Shown: piece by piece, positions 41,264-50,564 of the stretch
Numbering within the stretch: position 1 is the first letter of the stretch
How the letters are laid out: each line of letters opens with the position of its first letter
NCBI RefSeq assembly: GCF_003149105.1
Contig: NZ_QGDS01000001.1
Location: forward strand, 573,334-637,333
Direction: 5' to 3'
From: Faecalicatena contorta
GTDB lineage: Bacteria; Bacillota; Clostridia; Lachnospirales; Lachnospiraceae
Length of the DNA: 64,000 nucleotides
Program-made: the position numbers and the translations under genes
The notes under the pieces: model-generated
What the model saw: the letters and a program-made list of their open reading frames with translations, nothing else
Told to the model about the DNA's origin: nothing
The model's database searches: none

Positions 41264-42652
41264 TCAAAGAGTGATATCCAGTTCACTGCATACGCTTTCT
41301 ATTTTAACAATTAATTCGCTATCTGTCAAAACTGTAACGCGGCCATCCTCATATTCTTTATCCACCCAGTTTTTAATCTCCTGTACAAGCCGGGAGTTTT
41401 TATCTACCTGCTTTTCCGCCGCCAGCTTGTAGTATGCATTAATCCAGTAAGCAATTCCTGCAACTCCGGATGTATTAGACACAGAAACAAGTGCCGGGCG
41501 GTTCAGGAATTTATCTGTATCAAATATATTATAGATCTCTTCATTTTTCAACATGCCATCTGCGTGAATACCTGCCCTGGTCACATTAAAGTTTCTTCCT
41601 ACAAAAGGTGTTCTGGAAGGAATATGGTAGCCGATTTCATTTTCATAGTATTCTGCAAGTTCTGTGATTACAGTTGTATCCATTCCGTCTAAGGTACCGC
41701 GAAGCTGTGCATATTCAAATACCATAGCTTCCAAAGGTGTATTACCGGTACGCTCTCCAATTCCAAACAAAGAACAGTTTACACCGGAAGCACCATACAG
41801 CCATGCTGTAGTGGAATTGTTTACTGCTTTATAGAAATCATTATGCCCGTGGAATTCCATCAGCTCACTGGGAACCCCTGCATGTGTCATGAGGCCATAG
41901 ATAATGCCCGGAATCGACCTTGGAATCACTGCCCCGGGGAAATTCACTCCATACCCCATTGTATCACAGACACGGATTTTCACCGGAATCTGATACTCTT
42001 CCATCAGCTTCATCAATTCCAAACAGAACGGAATCACAAATCCATATATGTCTGATCTTGTAATATCCTCTAAATGGCATCTCGGTCTCACACCAGTATC
42101 CAAACACTCTCTTATAACAGACAAGTAATGGTTTAACGCCTCTTTTCTTGTCATTTTCAGTTTGTAAAAAATATGGTAATCAGAGCAGCTCACAAGAATA
42201 CCCGTCTCTTTCAAGCCAATTTCCTTCACCATTTCAAAGTCTTTTTTATTTGCCCGTATCCAGCTTGTAACCTCGGGAAACTCATAACCTCTCTCCAGAC
42301 ATTTATAAACAGCATCTCTGTCCTTTTTGCTGTATAAGAAAAATTCACTTTGTCTGACTTTCCCCTGAGGTCCGCCTAATCTATGTAAATAATCATATAT
42401 TGTTACGATCTGCTCCGTTGTGTATGGAGCACGTGACTGCTGCCCGTCGCGGAACGTTGTATCTGTAATCCAAATTTCATCCGGCATATTATGAGGCACA
42501 ATCCTGTCATTAAAAGCAATTTTAGGGATCTCGTCGTAGCGGAATAAGTTTCTAAATACATTGGGTGCATCCACATCCACAAGCTGATACATATGCTCTT
42601 CCAGCTCTAATAAGTTTGTATGCTTGTTTAAAAAGACTTTTCTGTTTTCCAT
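41264..42652 (-). CDS. Isopropylmalate/homocitrate-synthase-family enzyme, probable Re-citrate synthase
   Basis: A 462-residue DRE-TIM metallolyase. It has TDTTFRDGQQSRAPYT with the catalytic RDGxQ, and the metal site EFHGHNDFYKA. It lacks the C-terminal LeuA allosteric domain of leucine-feedback 2-isopropylmalate synthases. Located in one operon with GntR and isocitrate dehydrogenase, and no ordinary citrate synthase is near. In Clostridium kluyveri an enzyme of this family is the Re-specific citrate synthase, so that is the best call; homocitrate synthase is the alternative. GGAGGT selects the ATG at 42652 although the frame opens at 42766. Confidence 0.8.
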   Translation of the reverse strand: MENRKVFLNKHTNLLELEEHMYQLVDVDAPNVFRNLFRYDEIPKIAFNDRIVPHNMPDEIWITDTTFRDGQQSRAPYTTEQIVTIYDYLHRLGGPQGKVRQSEFFLYSKKDRDAVYKCLERGYEFPEVTSWIRANKKDFEMVKEIGLKETGILVSCSDYHIFYKLKMTRKEALNHYLSVIRECLDTGVRPRCHLEDITRSDIYGFVIPFCLELMKLMEEYQIPVKIRVCDTMGYGVNFPGAVIPRSIPGIIYGLMTHAGVPSELMEFHGHNDFYKAVNNSTTAWLYGASGVNCSLFGIGERTGNTPLEAMVFEYAQLRGTLDGMDTTVITELAEYYENEIGYHIPSRTPFVGRNFNVTRAGIHADGMLKNEEIYNIFDTDKFLNRPALVSVSNTSGVAGIAYWINAYYKLAAEKQVDKNSRLVQEIKNWVDKEYEDGRVTVLTDSELIVKIESVCSELDITL

Positions 42653-42682
42653 TTTTTCTTTACCTCCTGTATGAAAGCACAC

Positions 42683-42709
42683 CTTATTGAACGTTAATAG
42701 TTCAATAAG
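42683..42709. repeat. 27-bp palindrome, copy 2 (candidate operator or leader hairpin)
   Basis: CTTATTGAAC and GTTCAATAAG around 7 bp, in the leader between the citrate synthase promoter and its ribosome site. The arms match those of 138-164 exactly. A protein bound here would be a roadblock about 45 bp downstream of the -10 box. Confidence 0.55.
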
Positions 42710-42748
42710 TATAAGATAACCGCATATACAGTTTCGTGCTTTGTATCC

Positions 42749-42774
42749 GTGTATAATTGTATACAATTATACAC
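42749..42774. promoter_or_regulatory. 26-bp perfect palindrome, probable GntR operator
   Basis: A perfect palindrome with half-site GTGTATAATTGTA. Its center TTGTATACAA is the form bound by FadR/FCD-type GntR proteins, and such a gene lies in this operon. It covers the -10 box and the spacer of the promoter, so binding would repress. Confidence 0.75.
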
Positions 42775-42784
42775 TTTCTGTCAA
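42756..42784 (-). promoter_or_regulatory. Promoter of the citrate synthase-gntR-icd operon
   Basis: On the minus strand: consensus -35 TTGACA (42779-42784), a 17-bp spacer and -10 TACAAT (42756-42761), within the GntR palindrome. Leader of about 100 nt. Confidence 0.75.
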
Positions 42785-42800
42785 TACGTTAATTTAAGAA

Positions 42801-42925
42801 AACATCTTGCCTGCAAGATTCTTCTCCGCCTGGTTGGGATAGCAACATCTTCTTTGCCATCTCAGCGCGATCCCCGGTCGTTTTTTTATATAATGGGAAA
42901 ACACAGTTTCCCATTATATAAAAAA
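42801..42925. repeat. Intergenic repeat family III, copy 1, with a 19-bp palindrome
   Basis: Shares with 49915-50009 the blocks CGCCTG, ATAGCAACATCT, CAGCGCGATCCCC and TTTCCCATTATATAAAAA in the same order and orientation. At its end a perfect 19-bp stem (42882-42900 with 42907-42925, loop ACACAG) is formed. It lies between the serA terminator and the citrate synthase promoter; the rest of the gap 42653-42977 is covered by those sites. Confidence 0.55.
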
Positions 42926-42960
42926 GCGAAACAAATACTAATCCATCTGTTTCGCTTTTT
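42924..42960 (-). terminator. Terminator of the leuB-serA operon
   Basis: AAGCGAAACA (42924-42933) pairs with TGTTTCGCTT (42948-42957). T-rich tracts flank both sides, so it can work in either direction; on the minus strand it ends serA transcription. Confidence 0.75.
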
Positions 42961-42977
42961 GAATCTTTATATAGGTC

Positions 42978-44138
42978 CTACAGGATAATTCTTACTTTAA
43001 GTACACCTTCTATTTGGGCAATCGCATCCTCTGCTCCTTCGGCTGCTCCTTCCACATCAATCATGGTATAAGCATATTCTTTCTTGCTCTTGTTTGCCAT
43101 AAGAGAAATGTTCATACCCGCCTTTGCAAAAAAAGCAGTAAACTGCCCCAGCATATTCGGAATGTTGCGGTGCAGGATTGTGATTCTGGCACCTTCTCCC
43201 TTTACGCCCATATCACAGTCGGGGTAGTTTACGGAATTTGTGATATTCCCGTTTTTCAGGTAATCAACAGCTTCCCTGACAGCCATTTTTGCGCAATTAT
43301 CTTCCGATTCTTCTGTGGATGCTCCAAGATGAGGAATCACAATTGCTCCCTTAACTCCGGCAATCTCATGGGTTGGAAAATCTGTGACATAGCATTTTAC
43401 TCTTCCGGATACAAGTGCATCTACCATATCTTCCCCGTTTACCAGAAGGTCTCTCGCAAAATTCAGAATGACTACATTCTTTTTCATCAGGCTGATGCTG
43501 TCCCTGTTAATCATCCCCTTTGTGTCCTCCAGCGCTGGAACATGGATAGTAATGTAATCACATTCTTTATAAATTTCATCCACTGTTTTTGCATGATGGA
43601 TACATCCTGAAAGTCTCCATGCTGAGTCTACAGAAACATAAGGGTCATATCCATATACCTCCATCCCCAGATGTGTTGCAGTATTTGCCACCATAACACC
43701 GATAGCCCCCAGGCCAATTACTCCAAGCTTTTTGCCTTCCAGTTCTGTGCCCGCAAAAACCTTTTTCTTTTTCTCCGTTATTTTTGCAATATCCCCGTCT
43801 TCCTCGTTTTCCTGCACCCAGTTAATTCCGCCGATAATATCCCGGGCCGCAAGAAGCATTCCTGCAATAACAAGTTCTTTTACACCATTGGCATTTGCTC
43901 CTGGTGTGTTAAATACCACAATTCCCTGTTCAGCACATTTCTCCAGGGGGATATTATTGACTCCTGCACCTGCACGGGCAATCACTTTCAGATTACTGCT
44001 AAATTCCATGTCGTGCATCCCGGCACTTCTTACCAGAATTGCATCCGCCTCCCCGATATTTTCTGTCTTTACAAAGTTCTCGTCAAATTTTTCCAATCCT
44101 ATCTGGGCAATTGGATTCAGGCAATTATATTTATACAT
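42978..44138 (-). CDS. serA: D-3-phosphoglycerate dehydrogenase
   Basis: First step of serine synthesis. 386 residues from the ATG at 44138. NAD motif GLGAIGVMVA, catalytic Arg-Glu-His around RAGAGVNNI, the ..DYITIHVPAL.. segment and PHLGASTEES. A C-terminal ACT domain (from about 315) suggests serine feedback. It starts right after serC, in serC-serA order. Confidence 0.94.
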   Translation of the reverse strand: MYKYNCLNPIAQIGLEKFDENFVKTENIGEADAILVRSAGMHDMEFSSNLKVIARAGAGVNNIPLEKCAEQGIVVFNTPGANANGVKELVIAGMLLAARDIIGGINWVQENEEDGDIAKITEKKKKVFAGTELEGKKLGVIGLGAIGVMVANTATHLGMEVYGYDPYVSVDSAWRLSGCIHHAKTVDEIYKECDYITIHVPALEDTKGMINRDSISLMKKNVVILNFARDLLVNGEDMVDALVSGRVKCYVTDFPTHEIAGVKGAIVIPHLGASTEESEDNCAKMAVREAVDYLKNGNITNSVNYPDCDMGVKGEGARITILHRNIPNMLGQFTAFFAKAGMNISLMANKSKKEYAYTMIDVEGAAEGAEDAIAQIEGVLKVRIIL

Positions 44139-44139
44139 T

Positions 44140-45222
44140 TTACAAGTTCTCCTCTTCAAACTTCTTCATGAATGCAACAAGTGCCTCCACACCTTCATAA
44201 GGCATAGCATTATAAATGCTTGCGCGCATGCCGCCTACACTTCTATGCCCTTTCAGGTTCTCAAGTCTGGCTGCTTTTGCCTCCTTCACAAACTTCTCAT
44301 CCAGTTCCGCATTTCCCGTGATAAATGGTACATTCATAAGAGAGCGGTCTTTAGGCTCAACTGTTCCTTTAAACAACTTACTCTGATCCAGAAAATCATA
44401 CAAAAGCTTTGCTTTGTTTTCGTTGCGGGCCTTCACAGCCTCCAGGCCGCCCATATTTTTCAGCCACTTGAACACCTTACCGCATATATAGATTCCATAA
44501 GAAGGCGGTGTATTATAAAGAGAGTTTTCATCTGCATGTGTCTTGTACATAAGCATGGTCGGTGTACCAGGCAGGACGTCCTCTGTAATTAAATCCTCAC
44601 GGATGATAACGATAACAACTCCTGCAGGTCCTATGTTTTTCTGTACCCCTCCATAAATCACACCATACTTGCTCACATCAACAGGTTCTGATAAAAAACA
44701 GGACGATACATCCGCCACTAGGATTTTCCCTTTCGTGTTTGGCAGCGCTTTAAACTTTGTGCCGTAAATTGTGTTGTTTTCACAAATATAAACATAGTCC
44801 GCGTCTTCGGAAATCGTGAGGTCCGAGCAGTCCGGAATATAGGAAAATGTCTTATCTTCTGAGGAAGCAATCTTATTTACTTTCCCGTATTTTGCGGCTT
44901 CAGCAGCTGCCTTTTTTGCCCACTGCCCTGTGACAATGTAATCCGCAACCTTATTTTTCATCAGATTCATGGGAATCATTGCAAATTGCTGGGAAGCCCC
45001 TCCCTGTAAAAATAAGACCTTATAGTTATCGGGAATATTCATCAGTTCACGCAAATCAGCTTCCGCTGTATCAATAATTTCCTGAAAAACTTTCCCCCGG
45101 TGGCTCATTTCCATGACTGACATTCCGGACCCGTTATAATCCAACATTTCTTCTGCTGCTGATTTCAGCACTTCCTCCGGCAGCACTGCCGGACCTGCTG
45201 AAAAATTGTACACTCTACTCAT
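44140..45222 (-). CDS. serC: Phosphoserine aminotransferase
   Basis: PLP transaminase making phosphoserine from phosphohydroxypyruvate. 360 residues from the ATG at 45222, with the N-terminal NFSAGPAVLPEEVL signature and the PLP Lys in YGGVQKNIGPAG. Starts inside the last codons of ilvB (8-nt overlap), so serine and branched-chain genes are coupled. GGAGG ribosome site. Confidence 0.95.
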   Translation of the reverse strand: MSRVYNFSAGPAVLPEEVLKSAAEEMLDYNGSGMSVMEMSHRGKVFQEIIDTAEADLRELMNIPDNYKVLFLQGGASQQFAMIPMNLMKNKVADYIVTGQWAKKAAAEAAKYGKVNKIASSEDKTFSYIPDCSDLTISEDADYVYICENNTIYGTKFKALPNTKGKILVADVSSCFLSEPVDVSKYGVIYGGVQKNIGPAGVVIVIIREDLITEDVLPGTPTMLMYKTHADENSLYNTPPSYGIYICGKVFKWLKNMGGLEAVKARNENKAKLLYDFLDQSKLFKGTVEPKDRSLMNVPFITGNAELDEKFVKEAKAARLENLKGHRSVGGMRASIYNAMPYEGVEALVAFMKKFEEENL

Positions 45223-46915
45223 CTTTATTCCTCCTGGACTTTTTCTCCATGTCACTTTCATCAAACACTTCACTGATTGCCGCCCCCGGCGCTACCATAG
45301 GCCATACCTTCTCATCACTGTCGATTTGACAGTCAATGACTACCGGTTTATTCAGTTTAAGGGCACTTGCAAATGCATCTCTGAATTCCTCCCGGGTAGT
45401 AGCACGGATTCCCACTGCTCCCATAGCTTCTGCCAATTTTACAAAATCAACAGCATCATCTAATATGGTTGCGGAATACCTTTTTTCGTAGAACAAATTC
45501 TGCCATTGGCGCACCATTCCAAGCACATGATTATTGATGACTACCTGGATGACTGGTATCTGGTGTCTGACGGCTGTTGCAATCTCATTCATATTCATGC
45601 GGAAACAGCCATCCCCTGCAATATTTACTACCAGTTTTTCAGGACACCCTGTCTTCGCGCCAAGAGCCGCTCCCAGGCCATACCCCATCGTACCTAAGCC
45701 CCCCGATGTAAGGAATGTACGTGGTTTTGTATACCGGTAAAACTGCGCCGCCCACATTTGATGCTGGCCTACCTCTGTGACAATAAGTGCATCACCATTT
45801 GTCTGTCTGTAAATTTCTTCCACAACAAAGGGACCGGCTAATACATCCATATGATAACGCAGCGGATACTTTTCCTTGTATTCTAAAATTTGCCCCATCC
45901 ATTCCAAATGAGACTGCTGCTCCAGCTTTTCATTGACTCTTTTAAGTACCTCCTTGATGTCACCAGCAATTCCTTCCGTAATAATTACATTTTTATTCAT
46001 CTCTGCTTCATCAACATCAAATTGCAGTATTTTTGCATGCTTTGCAAATCGTTTTGTATTTCCGGTTACCCGGTCACTGAACCGCGCCCCAATGACAATC
46101 AGAAGGTCACACTCACTGACTCCAAAATTGGACGTTTTGGTTCCATGCATTCCCAGCATTCCGGTATATCTTTTATCCGTACCTGGAAATGCTCCTTTTC
46201 CCATCAAAGTGTCTGTAACAGGTGCATCCACCTTATTCACAAACTCCATCAGTTCATCGCTGGCACCTGAGAGGACAGCACCGCCTCCCACGAAAATGTA
46301 TGGACGTTTGGCCTTGCTTATCATAGATACTGCTGTGTTTACATCTCTTTCCGAGATGCTTGAAACATCCGCCACTACAGGCTCTATTTTTACAGGCTTA
46401 TATTCTGTTTTTTCTGCCGTTATATCCTTGGGTATATCAATCAGAACTGGACCCGGGCGGCCCGTCTGTGCAATGCGGAACGCTCCCCGGATTGTTTCTG
46501 CCAAATCTGCGGCATTCTTTACAATATAGTTGTGTTTCGTGATAGGCATTGTAATTCCTGCAATATCTATTTCCTGGAAACTGTCCTTTCCCAGCAGGGG
46601 AGCCGCTACATTACAGGTAATTGCCACAACAGGGATAGAATCCATGTATGCCGTAGCAATTCCAGTCACCAGATTCGTTGCTCCCGGACCGCTGGTAGCA
46701 AAACAGACGCCCACCTTGCCCGTTGCTCTTGCATACCCGTCTGCCGCATGGGCCGCCCCCTGTTCGTGGGAGGTCAGGATATGCCTGATTTCATCACTGT
46801 GTTTATATAAAGCATCATATACATTTAGAATTGCACCGCCTGGAAAGCCGAAAACTGTATCCACCCCCTGCTCTTTCAGACACTCAATGACAATCTCTGC
46901 TCCAGATATATGCAT
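45215..46915 (-). CDS. ilvB: Acetolactate synthase large subunit
   Basis: Thiamine-diphosphate enzyme that condenses pyruvate for valine/leucine or with 2-oxobutyrate for isoleucine. 566 residues with the TPP motif GDGCFRMNMNEIATAVRHQIP and the catalytic Glu region HEQGAAHAADGYARATG. No regulatory subunit (ilvN) or ilvC follows, unlike usual operons. The FAD/quinone-like site and biosynthetic features suggest the anabolic type rather than catabolic AlsS. Confidence 0.92.
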   Translation of the reverse strand: MHISGAEIVIECLKEQGVDTVFGFPGGAILNVYDALYKHSDEIRHILTSHEQGAAHAADGYARATGKVGVCFATSGPGATNLVTGIATAYMDSIPVVAITCNVAAPLLGKDSFQEIDIAGITMPITKHNYIVKNAADLAETIRGAFRIAQTGRPGPVLIDIPKDITAEKTEYKPVKIEPVVADVSSISERDVNTAVSMISKAKRPYIFVGGGAVLSGASDELMEFVNKVDAPVTDTLMGKGAFPGTDKRYTGMLGMHGTKTSNFGVSECDLLIVIGARFSDRVTGNTKRFAKHAKILQFDVDEAEMNKNVIITEGIAGDIKEVLKRVNEKLEQQSHLEWMGQILEYKEKYPLRYHMDVLAGPFVVEEIYRQTNGDALIVTEVGQHQMWAAQFYRYTKPRTFLTSGGLGTMGYGLGAALGAKTGCPEKLVVNIAGDGCFRMNMNEIATAVRHQIPVIQVVINNHVLGMVRQWQNLFYEKRYSATILDDAVDFVKLAEAMGAVGIRATTREEFRDAFASALKLNKPVVIDCQIDSDEKVWPMVAPGAAISEVFDESDMEKKSRRNKDE

Positions 46916-46927
46916 AATAAAAACCTC

Positions 46928-48604
46928 CTAATTCTTCTTTGGAACTTCCAGTATAGCACCTCTGTTCCCTGACGTAACCATAGATGCATATCTTGCCAGA
47001 TATCCAGTTGTAATCTCAGGCTCTCTTGGCTGCCATTTTTCTCTTCTTGCCTCGAGCTCTTCCTCAGAAAGATCTACATCCAGCTTTAATTCCGGTATAT
47101 TAATTTTGATGATATCCCCTTCTTCTACCAGTGCTATAGGGCCGCCTACCGCAGCCTCCGGAGAAACATGCCCAATGGATGCACCCCTGGATGCACCGCT
47201 GAAACGTCCGTCTGTAATCAATGCCACAGATTCACCAAGACCATACCCTGCAATTGCAGAGGTAGGATTCAGCATTTCCCGCATGCCGGGACCCCCTTTT
47301 GGGCCTTCATAGCGGATGACAATTACATCCCCGGGGTTAATTTTCCCTGTCTTGATTGCCTCTGTAGCTGCCTCATCACTTTCAAAAATTCTTGCAGGAC
47401 CTTCATGTACCAGCATTTCAGGAACTACTGCAGAACGCTTTACAACACTGCCGTCAGGAGCAAGATTTCCTTTCAGTACGGCAATACCTCCTGTCTCACT
47501 GTAAGGATTCTCAATTGGACGGATAACTTCCGGATTGGTATTGATACAGCCTTCAATATTCTCACCTATTGTTTTTCCGGTAACTGTCATACATTCTGTG
47601 TGGAGCAGTCCTTTTTTACTCAGCTCATTCATGACTGCATATACACCTCCGGCCTCATTCAAATCCTCAATGTAGGTGTGGCCTGCCGGAGCCAGATGAC
47701 ACAGGTTGGGAGTCTTCTCGCTGATCGGGTTCGCAAAATCAATTTCAAAGTCCATTCCAATCTCATGAGCGATTGCAGGAATGTGCAGCATGCTGTTTGT
47801 GGAACAGCCCAGAGCCATATCCACCGTCAGCGCATTTAAAATAGCTTCTTTGGTCATAATGTCTCTTGGCCGGATATTATTTCTAACCAGCTCCATAACC
47901 TGCATGCCTGCATGTTTTGCAAGCTGTATTCTTGCAGAATAAACCGCTGGAATTGTACCATTGCCTTTGAGTCCCATGCCCAGTGCTTCTGTGAGACAGT
48001 TCATACTGTTGGCAGTATACATTCCAGAGCAAGAACCGCAGGTTGGACATGCCTTATTTTCAAATTCATATAAATCTTCTTCCGAAATCGTACCCGCCGC
48101 ATAAGAGCCTACCGCCTCAAACATACTGGAAAGGCTCGTTTTCCCGCCTTTTACTCGTCCGGCAAGCATCGGACCTCCGCTGACAAAAATTGTAGGCACA
48201 TTAATCCTGGCAGCCGCCATTAATAGCCCGGGCACATTCTTGTCACAGTTAGGAATCATAACCAGTGCATCGAACTGATGTGCCATGGCAAGGGCCTCTG
48301 TAGAATCTGCAACCAAATCTCTCGTCACCAGGGAATACTTCATTCCCACATGGCCCATTGCAATTCCATCACAAACAGCAATTGCAGGAACCATAACAGG
48401 AGTTCCTCCTGCCATAGCAACACCCATTTTTACAGCTTCTGTAATTTTATCTAAATTGATATGCCCAGGCACAATTTCATTATAGGAACTGACAACACCT
48501 ACAAGCGGTCTGTCCAGTTCTTCCTGTGTCATTCCCAATGCGTTAAACAGGGAACGGTGGGGTGCCTGCTGCGCTCCTTTTGTCACTCTATCACTTCTCA
48601 TCAT
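46928..48604 (-). CDS. ilvD: Dihydroxy-acid dehydratase
   Basis: Iron-sulfur dehydratase of branched-chain amino acid synthesis. 558 residues. Cluster Cys are in [10 protein letters not shown] and [18 protein letters not shown]. Two ATGs lie at the start behind GGAGG. It precedes ilvB by 12 bp. Confidence 0.96.
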   Translation of the reverse strand: MMRSDRVTKGAQQAPHRSLFNALGMTQEELDRPLVGVVSSYNEIVPGHINLDKITEAVKMGVAMAGGTPVMVPAIAVCDGIAMGHVGMKYSLVTRDLVADSTEALAMAHQFDALVMIPNCDKNVPGLLMAAARINVPTIFVSGGPMLAGRVKGGKTSLSSMFEAVGSYAAGTISEEDLYEFENKACPTCGSCSGMYTANSMNCLTEALGMGLKGNGTIPAVYSARIQLAKHAGMQVMELVRNNIRPRDIMTKEAILNALTVDMALGCSTNSMLHIPAIAHEIGMDFEIDFANPISEKTPNLCHLAPAGHTYIEDLNEAGGVYAVMNELSKKGLLHTECMTVTGKTIGENIEGCINTNPEVIRPIENPYSETGGIAVLKGNLAPDGSVVKRSAVVPEMLVHEGPARIFESDEAATEAIKTGKINPGDVIVIRYEGPKGGPGMREMLNPTSAIAGYGLGESVALITDGRFSGASRGASIGHVSPEAAVGGPIALVEEGDIIKINIPELKLDVDLSEEELEARREKWQPREPEITTGYLARYASMVTSGNRGAILEVPKKN

Positions 48605-48682
48605 TAAGAACCTCCTTTTTTTATGCCTTAAGGATTTCTTTTATACCATTTCTGGTTTTGCATCCCTAAGAGCGTATTCTCT

Positions 48683-49771
48683 CTATGCGTGGATGTGAGA
48701 GCAAACCTTATCTCCCATCTCACTTGTTCCAATTTGTATGCTTCCTTCGGACATGATATCAATTGTCCGGTATCCTTCTTTTAGTACCTGAGATACAGCA
48801 CGTTCAATTGCTTCTGCTTCCTTGTCTAAATCAAATGAAAAACGGAGCATCATTGCCGCCGACAAAATGGTAGCAATGGGATTTGCAATCCCTTTTCCGG
48901 CAATGTCCGGTGCGGAACCGCCGCTTGGCTCGTAAAGGCCAAACTTTGTGTCATTCAAGCTTGCAGAAGCAAGCATTCCGATAGATCCTGTCACCATGCT
49001 GGCCTCATCTGATAAGATATCGCCAAACATGTTTTCTGTCAGAATTACATCAAACTGGGCCGGATCCTTCACCAACTGCATTGCACAGTTATCAACCAGC
49101 ATATGCTCCAGCACAACCTCCGGGTAATCCGCTGCCACTTCTTCAACAACTTTCCGCCAAAGCCTGGAGGAATCCAGTACATTGGCCTTGTCAACACTCG
49201 TCACCTTTTTCCGGCGCTTCATGGCAATATCAAATCCTCTTTTCGCAATACGGCGGATTTCGTTTTCATTGTATGTAAGTTCATCGTAAGCTGTCATTAC
49301 GCCATCCACTTCAATCGTCTTCCTCTCCCCGAAGTAGAGTCCTCCTGTCAGCTCCCGCATAATCATCATATCAAAACCGTCTGCTATGATTTCCTCTTTC
49401 AGAGGGCACGCATCCTTTAATTCACTATATAGAATTGCCGGGCGTAAATTCGCAAACAGGTTCAGTTCCTTTCGAATCTTTAACAATCCGGCCTCCGGCC
49501 TCTTTGAAGGCTCAAGCTGATACCAGGGTGAGACCCGGGCATCCCCTCCGATAGAACCCATCAATACTGCATCACTGGCTTTTGCAAGCCGGATTGTCTC
49601 GTCTGTAAGAGGCACCCCGTTCACATCAATCGAAGCTCCTCCCATCAGAAGCTGTGTATAGCAGCACTGATGTCCAAATACTTCACTTGTTTTATCGAGA
49701 ACTTTCATCGCTTCCGTTACAATCTCCGGACCAATACCGTCCCCTTTAATTACTCCAATATTTAGTTTCAT
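48683..49771 (-). CDS. leuB: 3-isopropylmalate dehydrogenase
   Basis: Oxidative decarboxylation step of leucine synthesis. 362 residues: GDGIGPEIV start, [10 protein letters not shown] loop, [14 protein letters not shown] with the substrate Arg, and [18 protein letters not shown] near the end. First gene of leuB-ilvD-ilvB-serC-serA; leuA and leuCD are not in the window. Confidence 0.96.
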   Translation of the reverse strand: MKLNIGVIKGDGIGPEIVTEAMKVLDKTSEVFGHQCCYTQLLMGGASIDVNGVPLTDETIRLAKASDAVLMGSIGGDARVSPWYQLEPSKRPEAGLLKIRKELNLFANLRPAILYSELKDACPLKEEIIADGFDMMIMRELTGGLYFGERKTIEVDGVMTAYDELTYNENEIRRIAKRGFDIAMKRRKKVTSVDKANVLDSSRLWRKVVEEVAADYPEVVLEHMLVDNCAMQLVKDPAQFDVILTENMFGDILSDEASMVTGSIGMLASASLNDTKFGLYEPSGGSAPDIAGKGIANPIATILSAAMMLRFSFDLDKEAEAIERAVSQVLKEGYRTIDIMSEGSIQIGTSEMGDKVCSHIHA

Positions 49772-49819
49772 ATGGATTACTTCCTTCCAAGAATAATAGA
49801 ATTAAAAATGCTAACTTTT

Positions 49820-49848
49820 ATAATACCGTATTTTCTGCCACGTTTCAA
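49820..49848 (-). promoter_or_regulatory. Promoter of the leuB operon
   Basis: On the minus strand: -35 TTGAAA (49843-49848), a 17-bp spacer and -10 TATTAT (49820-49825), with a leader of about 45 nt. No T-box or leader peptide was recognised, so how the amino acids regulate it is not visible. Confidence 0.65.
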
Positions 49849-49914
49849 CCCTTTAATTCGTAAAAGCGTGAATGGAGAATTCAAAAGATTTTTCCCTTTA
49901 GAATAAAGGGTTTG

Positions 49915-50009
49915 TGAAGCAAACTCTTGCGCCTGCGGTGGCCGCATAGCGACATCTGCCGCTTACACCGCAGTGTGATCCCCCAGAGGGTTTCCTATTA
50001 TATGAAAAA
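49915..50009. repeat. Intergenic repeat family III, copy 2
   Basis: Carries the blocks CGCCTG, ATAGCGACATCT, CAGTGTGATCCCC and TTTCCTATTATATGAAAAAA shared with 42801-42925. Lies between the yajC terminator and the leuB promoter, so it is probably not part of a leader. Confidence 0.5.
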
Positions 50010-50054
50010 AAGGTATCCCGAAAGTCATAAAATGACTTAACGGATACCCTTTTG
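50004..50054 (-). terminator. Terminator of yajC
   Basis: On the minus strand GGGTATCC ... GGGATACC, with an inner AAGTCAT/ATGACTT stem, is followed by seven T. Ends the tgt-yajC unit. Confidence 0.8.
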
Positions 50055-50071
50055 CTATCGGCAACTTCCCT

Positions 50072-50377
50072 CTACTCCGCGTTTGGCTTTTCTATCTGCG
50101 CAATTGCGGATTTTTGCATTGGAATTCTGCAATTCTTATTATTTCCAAACTCTACGATTACATCAGTGTCTGTAATGTCAATGATAACTCCATAAAAACC
50201 GCTTGTTGTCAGAGCGGTATCGCCTACTTCCATTGTAGAAAGCATTGCCTGGACTCTCTTTTGCTCTTTCTTCTGAGGACGCATCAGCAAAAACCACATA
50301 CCGCCAATAATTACAACATAAATTATGATAATACCGCCTGTTCCTGCAAATCCGCCTGAAGCTAATAAACCATTCAT
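50072..50377 (-). CDS. yajC: Sec translocase accessory subunit YajC
   Basis: 101 residues with one N-terminal membrane helix (about 13-32), the MRPQKKEQKR segment and a small cytoplasmic beta domain. Part of the SecDF-YajC complex; tgt-yajC linkage is widely conserved. GGAGG ribosome site. Confidence 0.95.
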   Translation of the reverse strand: MNGLLASGGFAGTGGIIIIYVVIIGGMWFLLMRPQKKEQKRVQAMLSTMEVGDTALTTSGFYGVIIDITDTDVIVEFGNNKNCRIPMQKSAIAQIEKPNAE

Positions 50378-50460
50378 TTTATTTCCTCCTACTTTTTACT
50401 CTTTACATTCAAGTACACCTCTGCAATACGCCGAGGCTTATCTTTTACGTAGATAGATTA

Positions 50461-50489
50461 ACTATACACAAAATCGGACAATTCTTCAA
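50461..50489 (-). promoter_or_regulatory. Promoter of yajC
   Basis: On the minus strand: -35 TTGAAG (50484-50489), a 17-bp spacer and -10 TATAGT (50461-50466), in the 187-bp gap after tgt. Confidence 0.45.
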
Positions 50490-50564
50490 GTATCTTTTCA
50501 TATTTTAGGGAAATTAAGGTAACTTTCAAAATCCGGCCTATGACTGAGATGCAGCTAACTTTAC

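Noticed and set aside
49772-50071. T-box or leader-peptide attenuator for leuB-ilvD-ilvB
   Set aside because: No T-box core (GGTGG-type antiterminator) or run of Leu/Val/Ile codons was found on the minus strand; the GCGGTGGCCGC stretch belongs to repeat family III upstream of the promoter.
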